32,173 nt of DNA, from positions 1-32,173 of the forward strand of contig JABVXU010000604.1 of assembly GCA_013365365.1 (NCBI GenBank). The letters run 5' to 3'. The notes beneath the pieces are model-generated. The model did not search any database and was not told where the DNA came from. It saw nothing but the letters and a program-made list of their open reading frames with translations. The position numbers were made by a program, and so were the translations under genes. The DNA is from Cruorifilaria tuberocauda (taxonomy: Eukaryota; Nematoda; Chromadorea; Rhabditida; Onchocercidae). Shown here in pieces: positions 22,693 through 32,173 of this stretch; position 1 is the first letter of the stretch; every line of letters begins with the position of its first letter.

Positions 22693-22779
22693 AAGATCAG
22701 AGGATTGATTGGACTGTGCTTTGGGGCGAATGGAAATGAAATTTTGGTGTATCTGGATTCAGGAATGAGAAAAAGCTAA
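22693..22779 (+). other. Orphan exon-like block
   Basis: A strong acceptor (T-run then CTAG at 22689-22692) is followed by 29 open codons ending in TAA. The peptide includes LIGLCFGANGNEILVYLDSG. Base composition is notably richer in G than the flanks. No upstream donor that clearly belongs to it was found. It could be an alternative last exon of the kinase gene, an exon of an unrecognised gene, or chance. Confidence 0.2.
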
Positions 22780-24039
22780 AGTCTAATTTATTAAATTCAT
22801 TCCATGTTTCACATTCATAATATAGTGACCCATTTTGTTTATTACTTTAAATGCGCTTCATGTTTGAATTAAAAAAAAATCACTATCGGATGAGTGATGA
22901 ACAGAGTGAAGGATGATGAATCCGTTGAATTTAATTTAGACCTAATTTATCTAAACACTTTGCTGGTCATAATAGAGTGTTTGCTTTCAAGAACTTTTTA
23001 TTAATCCGTAATTTCATCTACCGTCTGTTGAAATTTTGAGGTTTGAAGCATTAAAAGATTCAAAATTTCTCTTCTTAATCCTTTCTCTTTAATCTCATTT
23101 AATGTTTGTCAGCAAACTTCACTCTGGTCTTAATCATCCACATGTACTGTTTATTATTTGTACAAATAATTTTTTGATTTAATTATTTTCTTATAAACCA
23201 GTATCATTACCAGTACCATTACAGTATCTCGTTTCTACTATTTGATACTGTTTATCCACATGTTTCTTTTATTTATATTTCTATGAATTGTTCGTTCCAT
23301 CTACATATGCATCTATTTGCGTAATGCATCATTTGCTCTTATTATTCCTCATATAGCGATCTGTATAAAACAAGTTATTTGTTTGAGAGAAAGCATATAA
23401 AGAGCAAGATAATGAATGTTGCTAATTTTTCCGTATATCCGGACAAAAACTTGATATTTTTATGTAATCGAAGCTTCATAATATTCCTAACGTGAAATTT
23501 CGGATGATACTTTATGAATGAATATATTACCTTTATTAACACTATATCAGTTACCTGTGATAGCTAATATCTGAACGGAATTAATTCTCTCTTCAGACTG
23601 AAATTAAATCGTATGAGCAATTATCTCAATAGCATCATAATTTCATCTGCAATAATTAGTTTATATTTATTATAAGGATTGATAGCGAGATGAATTCAAT
23701 GATGTGAAAATTTTGGTAAATGCCTAATTTAACATTTATAAAATACATTTGTAAAAGTAAAGAATTATTGAGTGACGATATTCTTTAACAAAAAAAAAGT
23801 GCTATATATGTATGAGATCAAATTCCTTACGTAGCAAAGCTTTACATATTGCTAAAATTAAATGAAAATGTTTAAATAACAAAATTTCACCAATGACTGT
23901 TCTTACAAGTTTATTAATTGAAAAGCAATTATTTAATAAAAATTAGATGAATTCCTTTTGAATAACATTACCAAGTTATGTGGCTTGCCATTTTAAATCA
24001 TATTTATAATGAAAAAAAAATACGTGAAGGATGATACAC

Positions 24040-24142
24040 AACACGTAGGTGATGGTGCGTAAAAAATACGTGAATATACGTGAACAGTTGGGTAATAGTA
24101 AAAAATACGTGAATATACGTGAACAGTTGGGTAATAGTAAAG
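24040..24142. repeat. Two-copy 43-bp repeat rich in TACGTGA
   Basis: AAAAAATACGTGAATATACG followed by TGAACAGTTGGGTAATAGT occurs twice in tandem. TACGTG/CACGTA words also occur at about 24020 and 24043, making at least six in roughly 120 bp. Confidence 0.85.
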
Positions 24143-24280
24143 TTTTTATAATTTGAAAATTTTTTTGAATAATCCACGAAATCAAATAATCAAAGTGAAT
24201 AAAAATAGCATAGTGAGTGTAATTAGGAAACAAGCAAGTCTTTTTCTCTATCGATTTTCTGCTAGTTTTAAATTAAAGTA

Positions 24281-24308
24281 TGTGTGTACGTGTGTGTGTG
24301 TGTGTGTT
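24281..24308. repeat. (GT)n microsatellite
   Basis: TGTGTGTACGTG is followed by an unbroken GT tract. Confidence 0.9.
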
Positions 24309-25708
24309 TCATTGGATAAAAGCTACAATTCACAAAGAAAAGCTAGATTAATTTGTATTCTTTATATGAGAAAGCTAAAGATGTTATTTGCATTATTTTA
24401 TTACGATTTATTATCATAATTATCAATATTATCATACTTATCAATCATCATACTTTTTAATGAATCATTTAAAATTTTGAAAAAAATTACTTTATGAATA
24501 TATTTTCCTAAATTTTTTACGAGTTTTTATCATATTTTCAAAAAAATTTTATGCATTTAAAATTTAATGCACTTTATGTTGTTTCTTTTTTTAGTTTTGA
24601 TGCAGAATGAATCGATTTGCAATTTCATCACAATCATCCAATCAATCAATTGCAAGATTGCTGTAATCGAATTTCTTTCATTTCAAATGGCAACATTTTT
24701 TTTTTTTGTTTCTCATGAAAAATTATAAACTACAAAATGCTCGCAATGAAAACGAATTCTGCACACTTTGTTGGCGAAAATTCGACGATCGTTCAATTTT
24801 ATGATAATCAGAAAAACAGGTTATCATTTTCTATCTGCATTAAACAAAAAAAGTTGCTGCACAAGTTTTTTTAATCATTTTCAAGTTTTTCAATCTTAAT
24901 TCAGGTTTATCTAAATGCATTTTAAAATTTGTTTTTAAAGAAAGCAAAAAATACTTTTAGCTATTTAAGCTAATGCAATCAAAAAAGAATAAATTTAGAT
25001 GGAATTCGTATAATGAAATAAGCGAGTAAGTAACTAATTTAATTTTATCCATATATTTGAAGTACTATTTGAGTGCGATTTTTATGATTTGTAAAATTTA
25101 AGCTTTTCGATATTACACATTAAATTTTTATTTTCAGCTAAAACAGTGGGAGTTTATCATCAAACTATTTCTACGGAGAAGAAAATGTTAATCATTAGAG
25201 CAAGCATGCGTATTTTCAATAAATTCAGCTATTTCATCTATCATTTTTGTTAGTGAACTTTGCATGTATTTTAAAAAATCCTTCCCGGATTCTTTATTAT
25301 CTTACAAAAAAGTTGTTTTTAATCATTTTGCAAACATAACTTCATAATCAAATCACAACATCTTATCATACTTGTCCCCTCTCTTACTACAATCTTATAA
25401 TATTATCAAAGCCTTATCTTACTTTCACCACAACGGAAATCTCCTAGGCAATAAATACTGATTTATTAATGTTAAACGAACAAAAGACTCATTCATTTAT
25501 TAATCGGACAATTTATTATACTTAACTTTTATTGTCATTGTTATTTGTTGCACTATTATCATCGAATTTCTTTTTAACAATACCGTTATTACTTCTACTG
25601 CTCTATGAAAAAAAGTTATTTGATATTTCAGATTAAAATTTTGGAAACTGTATAATTTAAGTGATAGAGATCCTGAATATTCGAATTATAAGGTTGCAAT
25701 TTAAGCAA

Positions 25709-28700
25709 ATGCATGGACTCATTTTAAAAGATCCGATAGCCGTGCGTCTTCTCAAATTTAGTCCGTTAACACGTTTAACGATTGTAATATTTGGTGCTGT
25801 GCTAATACATCTATCGCTTGGAACATATCATACTTTTGGTAAATTTTCCTATTCTTCTCACACTTCGAATTTTCCAATTTATCTTAATACCAATCTTTGG
25901 TACAACAATTTATCATAAGCAGCTAGAACCACGTTGGATTTGTTTCTCACTTCAGGAAACATGTTACCATATATGGCATCATATATGCGTAATAATACAG
26001 ATCCGACAATCATCCATGAAGTATTGGTTTGGATACCTACTTTTCAGGGTAAGCTTTTTCATGCTAGTTAATAAATTTTGTAAGATTTTCAAAGAATGGA
26101 AATTTTACGGAATTTATCTATCAGAAGAAACTTGATTGGTATATACATAATGAATCAAATTTCCTTATTTCAGGTTGTTTCCCTTTTGCGATGATTATTG
26201 GTGGTTTTATGGATGCTAAACTTGGCTTAAGAGTTTCTGCATCACTAGGATGTGCTATAATGACGTGAATCTTTTATATTTAAGGAACGGTAAAAATAAA
26301 TTCGAAAAGGACAAAATGAAGTAAAATTCAATGGGAATGGGAATTTTTATCATGTAAATAAAATTTTCCAAATATTTATAAAAAACCAAATTCTGTCATT
26401 GCAGAAAAAAGTAAAAGAAAAATTTTCAGTGCTGGTGTTTTTCTATCGTACTGGACGATCAGGAGATCATTTTTAGCATTTCTAATAACATATGGAATAA
26501 TGTTTGGATTTGGACAAGGAATAGCATATGTTCTTACAATTTCATGTGCTATCAATGCAAGTATCATTTCTATTTATTTAGAGATAAAACATGATGATTT
26601 ATGGTTGTCCATAATTTGACCTGTATCAATAGATAGCTTTTATGAGATAATGAGGAGGAAATATTTGTATGAATAGTATATCAGAAGGTTTAGTTAAATT
26701 TTAACAGAGTGTCTATGCAATATAAATTTTTTAAAAAATGGCACTTTTCTTTGTTGACAGATCATTTAGTACATGATTTATATGCCTTGATTATTGATTT
26801 TTTTTATTTAAATCTGATTCAATTCATACAAATTCAGGCTAAATTTTTGAGATTGATTAAAGAAAAATGCTATTTGCCTTCTTCTAACTAATATTTTTAA
26901 TTCAATTAACTCACTTTCTGTTAAAATCTTTATTTACTTCTCTCTCTTGTTAACTAATTTTCAAAAATATACTACTAATTTGTAATGTAACTGATATCCA
27001 ATAGCATAATTAAGCATAATTTAACTGATATGCTATTACTGAATGTCATTTATAATACATTATGCGCATAGCTGCTTAAGAACATTTTTCTTGGAAGTAA
27101 TAGTCACAATATTTCAAAGATTTAATTAGCAATCTGAAAAAAAGCGGGACTTTTTGCGTAATTTATATCAATTATAAAAGTTAAAGTAATAAAAGTTAAA
27201 CTTTTTCAGTGGGCTCCAAAATATGTCGGATTTGTAAGTGGTATTGTAGCAGCTGGTTTCGGTATCAGTTCATCTATATTCGCTCCGCTTCAGACCATTT
27301 ATCTCAATCCTTTAAATCTTAAACCGACTGTATCTGGGTAAGTTTATCATGAAAACTAATTCTTGTTTTTTTCGGAAAAAATTACTTTGATGAAGTTGAA
27401 TTTTTTAAAAATTTATTTGCCTTCACTTATTTTTTGATTCCATTATTCTAACTCTAGCGACAAGTTCATATCATAATAAAAAATGTTAATGCATTCAATT
27501 ATTTCAGTTATTTCACGGACAAAGATGTTATTGCTCGAGTACCATCCATATTTTTTACTTTCGCAATAGTTTATGGTATTATGCAGGCCATCGGTTTGGT
27601 ATTTATTTGTGATCCCATCGATATGGTTAGTTTCAAAATAAAATAGACTGCTTATTCAAACTAAAAGTAAGCGATAACAATTGAAAACCACAAACCCTTA
27701 AAAGTATAAAGATAAACAAAACAAAAAAGTTTATATATTCATATTAAATGTATATTTGCAAGAAAAGAATGATCTATCGCTAAAGATCGTAAATTTAATA
27801 ATTTGAGAATAATTTTAGGATAAACAATCGGAGGAACCTAAAATGCAAGCTTCCATGCGTACTTCACTTTGTACCAAGCAATACGTTTATTCAAGATTGC
27901 GAACTTGCAGTCAGGAATCCGTAAGTGCATAATTAAAACTTTCAAGTTAATGAGGTCTAAATATTTGTTATATGAATTCCGATAATTTCTTTCCAAATAT
28001 ATATTATGATAATTAGATTATAATCAAATTTGAGAATATAAAGAAATCTTACTTATCAGGCGTGATTTTCGAAATCTAATTTTTATAAAGTCAAACTATT
28101 TAGGAATCATTGGAAGAAGAAAGGGTAAATTTATCGCAAGAACAGATATCTGTAAGTCCGTTACAAATGCTACAATGTTCAACCTTTTATTGGTTGTTTT
28201 GTGCTATGTTTTGTTGCTCATTTTATGGAAATATGTTTTATAATCTCTACAAGGTTAGTTATATTTTCACATCTCCGTCTTAACTTCATCAGCAAAAATC
28301 ATTTTTAGTTTTTAAGTTATTTCAATAAGATCTTTAAGGAATTAAATATTTTATATCATCTTAAATTTCTGGAGTATGCTAATATTCCTTATATTTCTTT
28401 CCTATTCTTATATCTTTTTATTAATATAAATTTTGAATTTAAAGGATAAATTATATTTTCAGGTATTCGGTGAAACATTCATCGATGATGATATGTTTAT
28501 AGCTTTTGCATTTAGCACAGCCTCAATATGTAATGCTTTGGCTCGTGTAGGATGGGGAATTCTAGCCGATCGTACCAATTTTCAGGTTTATTTATCTACA
28601 TATATTATTTATTTCATCGATAATTCAAAAGTTTTGAGTTTATTTGATGATTTATGAAATTTGTTTACTTTGATCGATATTAAGTATCTTTTAGACCTTA

Positions 28701-29585
28701 TGGCAGAAAATTTTGTTAGAAAATTTTTTGTTTTTAAGGTATCTTTATCAGTTGCCACTTTTCTGGCTACCGTTTTATTGCTAACAATGCCACTTACTCC
28801 ATTTGGTGGAAAATGGATCTATTTTATCTGGGTAAGTAATATAATTGATGACAGTAATAAATTCAATTATTTCTAAATATTTTCACTATTTTTTTAAATA
28901 AATGATAATTATGCTTTATCTGGTTTTTTAGCTAAAAGATGAATTCATTTTCAGATGAATCTGATGTTCATATGTTTAGCAGCTACTCATGCTGTTTTTA
29001 TAACAGCATCTGTTAAATGCTTTGGATCCGATCATAAGTCAACCAATTATGGATGCTTAATTCTTTCCACCGTATATTTTTCTTCACTATCTATTAAATT
29101 TTTTAAAGATTCGGGAAGCCTCTAGAAGATCTCCGTTTAAATTTTATTATTAAAAAATTATTTGTTACAGACACTGAGCGCAGTATTGCTAGCAGTTGGT
29201 TGTGAATATGTTATGACAGTTGTTGGATATACATTTTCCTTTCTTATTACGGCTATTTTAGCTTTCATCGGTACAGTTCAATTTTTCTTAAATTAATATT
29301 CCACAAGACATCTTCTTGATAACGCTTAAGTAATGTCCTAGTAGCATAAAGATGAATTATTGATGTTGTCTTAGTAATATCTAAGAGGAACAAATGCCCT
29401 GTGACACTTTTAACGATTCTGAAGATATCCTTAAATTTCAATTATTTCTGCTTTTCAAAAAATCATTTTCAGGATAATGAATTCATATAATATTACTAGT
29501 CTCTAATTAATCTGCTTGAATTTTAGCATTTCTTTTGGCAATTACGATGAATGCACCAAAGAGGATTACATTATTACCTGATTAA
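25709..29585 (+). CDS. Major facilitator superfamily transporter, oxalate/formate-antiporter-like (OFA/MCT-like)
   Basis: Exons: 25709-25838, 25956-26048, 26174-26264, 26430-26560, 26761-26768 (inferred), 27210-27337, 27508-27625, 27819-27920, 28104-28253, 28463-28585, 28739-28831, 28955-29071, 29171-29270, 29527-29585. The model gives 480 residues with about 12 hydrophobic helices. Seen: the TM2-3 loop GGFMDAKLGLRVSASLG, TM4 GIMFGFGQGIAY, TM5 WAPKYVGFVSGIVAAGFGIS, a polar central loop at about 232-285, SPLQMLQCSTFYWLF before TM7, and the repeat motif ARVGWGILADRTNF before TM9. Known: the GxxxDxxG loops are the MFS signature, and this combination with WxPxxxGxxSG is typical of OFA/monocarboxylate-type carriers. 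Substrate unknown; a small organic anion is an inference. All exon phases agree except between exons 4 and 6, where two bases modulo three are missing, so an 8-nt microexon (26761-26768) is proposed. ATG 25709 follows an AAG acceptor by three bases. An AATAAA at 29701 is a likely poly(A) signal. Confidence 0.9.
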
Positions 29586-29700
29586 TCTAATCTAAACTGT
29601 AATTTCGCAAACATTGATCTCTTTGTACTGTATACTTATGCTGGTATAAGTAAATTTTCCACATTGCCTGTCGTATTTCACATTTTATACAAAAATGACT

Positions 29701-29706
29701 AATAAA
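29701..29706 (+). promoter_or_regulatory. Putative poly(A) signal of the transporter gene
   Basis: A canonical AATAAA lies 116 nt after the transporter stop codon. It is the first such hexamer downstream. Confidence 0.5.
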
Positions 29707-30796
29707 TGTTGTAAAAAGAAAAAAGAAGAACTTAGACTTCTAAAAATTGAAGACGTTAAATAAATAAAAAATATTCATTTCAAATATCAGAAATGGTCAT
29801 TTAAATTTCCATTGATATGGATTTCATATTGGGATGTCTAAAGGTCTAATCTTCATTTTGAAGCTGATAAATTTCATGTTAAATTGAACTTTGATTTCAG
29901 TAATAGAAGATGTAGGCCGTAAAAAATCATCCGTAAAAACTCTGTCATCATAATCATGGAAATGGATTTTCGAAAAGCACTTTACTTAATTAATTTCTGA
30001 AGCTTAGTTGTGTGCGTTCAATTAGTCGTATGGGATATTTTACGTTTATAAATTAACATGCTTTTTTTTTTTAAATTAAATCGTTAAAATAACTTTTTAC
30101 CTAACTTTCTGTAATCATTTGAAAATTTATCATTCTCTATTTCATTCCATTTGTTCAATCCACTAAAAGTCCATGATTATTTATCATCAAAACTATTATA
30201 GCATAGCATTATTGATCAGTGGTACAATCGTGTAGTTATGAGTTAATTCAGGTATATCATGAAAAATCTAAAATGATTTAGGTTATTACTTAAAAAGCAT
30301 TAAACCTATCTTAATAATTGTCATACATAACAAGAATAAATCATATTTCTCATAGTTTTTTTTTTTTTGATTCTTCAACAGTTCCTAATGTTCAAATTAT
30401 TTTTAGCATTCAAATATGTACAAGAAAATGAAATACAAAAACTGTAGTATAAAAAAATGCTTGAATTTTATTCAGGTTCATTAAAATTTCAAAATTAACT
30501 ACAGAAAGTGAAAAAATAGAAAATGGAGAAAAGTACATCTAAAGGCTTTTTCATATAAATTCATCTAGCTAATATCTTAGCCTATTTAATTAATAAATTT
30601 CTAGAAGCTATGTATTATTTATGCTTAATGTAAGTTTTCCAATTGTTTCCATCTTTTTAATTATTTTTAATAAAAAATGAAAATATTGCGAATCTTTTCA
30701 TCATTTTTACTTTATTTCATTATCTTCTATTCCTTCATAAGCTTTTTGTTTATTTTATTTTACTTCATATTATCTTCCTAAAGTCTATTTTCAATT

Positions 30797-31290
30797 TTTG
30801 ATATTATCATATTATCATCATATTTCATGATATTATATTATCATTATCATACTATTATATCTATAAATTTCAATTTTTTTTTCGTTCTTTGTTCCTTATT
30901 TTTAAACGAATTAATAATAGTTTCATCAAATTTTCCAAATCATTGATATTATCATATTATCATCATATATCATGATATTATTATCATTATCATATTATCA
31001 CTCATCTGCAAATCATCCTTTGTTCCTTTTTTTAAACGAATTAATTAAGTTTCATGAAATTAATCAACCATTCATTATCAATGGCAAAATGGAAACTATA
31101 CTATACTATTTAATTCATTGTAATTCGCATCATATTATCATATCTCATGATATTATTATCATTATCGTATTATCATATCGAAAATCTCACTCTTTTCTTT
31201 GTTTACTATTTTAAACAGAGTAATAAGTTTCATGAAATTTATTTTTTATCAATGGGAAAATGAAAATGATACTATTTAATTGATTATAAT
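30797..31290. repeat. Three-copy tandem repeat with ATTATCATATTATCAT core
   Basis: Units start with a GATATTATCATATTATCATC-like core at about 30799, 30943 and 31127. Each continues with a CATGATATTATTATCATTAT block, then TTGTTCCTTTTTTTAAACGA-like sequence and AGTTTCATGAAAT. Unit length varies from about 145 to 185 bp. Confidence 0.75.
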
Positions 31291-31479
31291 TCGAAACTTT
31301 TACAGTTAATATACTTTAACTTAACTAACTTAACTAACTTCACAAATAAAAATGATATTTAATAGATATTAGTGATAAAGCTGTGATTTTTAATTTATTA
31401 TAAAAATAAAAATTCATTTTTTTTTAGAGTTTTTTTAATTTAATCCAAACACTATCATTATCACTGATAAAATCGAAGG

Positions 31480-32025
31480 ATGCATTCGTCATCATCATCA
31501 ACATCACTTTCATCGGTAACAGATAATGGAAGCACGGATGATAGTGTAAGATGAAATTTGTTTCCTTTTTTTTTAATTACTGATAAATATTGTGATAAAT
31601 CACTGATAAATATAATATTGTGCTTTGGAAGATTTCTTATCTACTGATAATTCACTAGATATTCCATCTTCTCGCTTCAATTTTACTATTTTAGTATTAA
31701 GTATATTATCTGATTAATTATGACTATTTTAATTTGAATTAGAATAAATTTCTCTGAATTATAGATAATAGTGATGAAATTTCCGGTTAGCAGAAGTATT
31801 CCAAATATACCGGATAACTGTAACAAGGAAATCAATAATGAAGTAGCTGAAGAAGAAATGGAAGAGGAGGAAATCAATAATGAAATAGCGGAAGAAGAAA
31901 TGGAAGAGGAGGAATATGATAATGAGAATCATGAAACGATTAATATTAATCAAGCAATAAAACGAGAAAAGCGATTATCAATACCAATGATATATCTTAT
32001 GAATATGAATAAAGTCTGTTTTTAA
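31480..32025 (+). CDS. Small acidic protein of unknown function, two exons
   Basis: Exon 1 (31480-31545) starts at ATG and encodes a Ser/Thr-rich segment (MHSSSSSTSLSSVTDNGSTD). It ends at GTAAGA in phase 0. Exon 2 (31765-32025) follows a TTATAG acceptor in phase 0 and runs to TAA. The product is 108 residues. Residues about 44-71 are two copies of a 14-residue acidic repeat (EINNEVAEEEMEEE, then with two changes). The C-terminus is mixed basic/hydrophobic (KREKRLSIPMIYLMNMNKV). No domain is recognised. Exons beyond the window end or an alternative donor near 32014 cannot be excluded. Two matched splice signals and a phase-conserving repeat support coding, but low complexity weakens the call. 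Confidence 0.45.
31828..31911 (+). repeat. 42-bp in-frame coding duplication
   Basis: GAAATCAATAATGAAGTAGC and the following acidic codons (31828-31869) repeat at 31870-31911 with two base changes. The length is a multiple of three, so the frame is preserved. Confidence 0.9.
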
Positions 32026-32173
32026 ATTTTTAAATCAAACAACTTTTTCCTTTTTTGAAGGGAAAATTATTTGAAATTACAAAAAAAGCATAATATTGTT
32101 CGTGGAAAAAATTCTAAGTCATACGAAGTATTAAAATAATTAATAATAATTAAACTGAGATTTTGATAAGATT

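Larger units (their letters stand above)
21332..25708. other. Long intergenic region between the kinase and transporter genes
   Basis: About 4.4 kb without a supported gene. It holds the kinase 3' flank, one orphan exon-like block (22693-22779), a tandem repeat with TACGTGA words (24040-24142) and a (GT)n tract (24281-24308). Possible 5' non-coding exons of the transporter occur near 25139 and 25631, each after a TTTCAG acceptor. A good donor (GTAAGT) is at 25025, but joining it to these acceptors gives early stops. Confidence 0.55.
29586..31479. other. AT-rich intergenic region with repeats
   Basis: No exon was recognised on either strand. An AATAAA at 29701-29706 fits the transporter 3' end. 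A repeat array occupies 30797-31290. The remaining sequence is AT-rich and stop-dense. Confidence 0.6.

Noticed and set aside
24960..25660. Upstream coding exon for the transporter (MQSKKNKFRW...)
   Set aside because: The donor at 25025 joined to acceptors at 25138 or 25630 leads to stop codons before the first transmembrane segment. At most these are untranslated exons.
27174..27178. 5-nt microexon TTAAA as the missing transporter exon
   Set aside because: The phase would fit (giving IKWAP), but the following intron would be only about 30 nt and the acceptor is poor.
1..32173. CRISPR arrays, bacterial operons or integrated virus
   Set aside because: The repeats are tandem without unique spacers of constant length. 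Genes are intron-split and eukaryotic, and no polymerase, integrase or capsid-type frame was seen.

Overview
The window looks like nuclear DNA from a nematode, most likely a clade III (filarial or spirurid-type) worm. The basis is a very AT-rich background with long A/T runs, short introns that start with GT and end in TTTCAG-like acceptors, and gene content typical of nematodes. The species cannot be named from the sequence, and bacterial or viral features were not seen. Most genes here are invisible as single ORFs. I reconstructed them by joining short open exons whose splice phases agree.

Layout. (1) 1-3442: AT-rich repeats with no convincing gene. (2) 3443-6065, plus strand: a four-exon gene for a small secreted or anchored Ly6/activin-receptor-type cysteine-rich protein. 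Its first intron contains two intact tRNA genes, tRNA-Phe(GAA) and tRNA-Pro(CGG), on the same strand. Its third intron carries an antisense, stop-broken fragment resembling the end of a membrane protein, possibly a GPCR. (3) 7083-9891, minus strand: a seven-exon synaptotagmin-like gene with a single C2B-type domain, convergent with the previous gene. A 166-bp near-perfect hairpin sits in one of its introns. (4) About 9.9-16.1 kb: a gene-poor, repeat-rich stretch with a 15-bp minisatellite, several 150-240 bp tandem duplications, and weak coding candidates near 12.9 and 13.3-13.6 kb. (5) 16104-21331, plus strand: a sixteen-exon gene for a Myt1-type (WEE-1.3) membrane-anchored Cdk1-inhibitory kinase of 828 residues. 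(6) 21.3-25.7 kb: non-coding, with one orphan exon-like block and a cluster of TACGTG motifs. (7) 25709-29585, plus strand: a fourteen-exon transporter of the major facilitator superfamily, oxalate/formate-antiporter-like (OFA/MCT-like), 480 residues, for which the phases require a very short extra exon. (8) 31480-32025, plus strand: a two-exon gene model for a small acidic protein of unknown function.

The genes share no evident pathway: a cell-surface protein, a vesicle/membrane-binding C2 protein, a G2/M cell-cycle kinase and a solute carrier. This is ordinary for a eukaryotic chromosome arm. The most unusual points are the tRNA pair nested in the Ly6-type gene, the DFG-to-DFS change in the kinase, the period-16 Thr-Pro repeats in its N-terminus, the hairpin element, and the microexon needed by the transporter.
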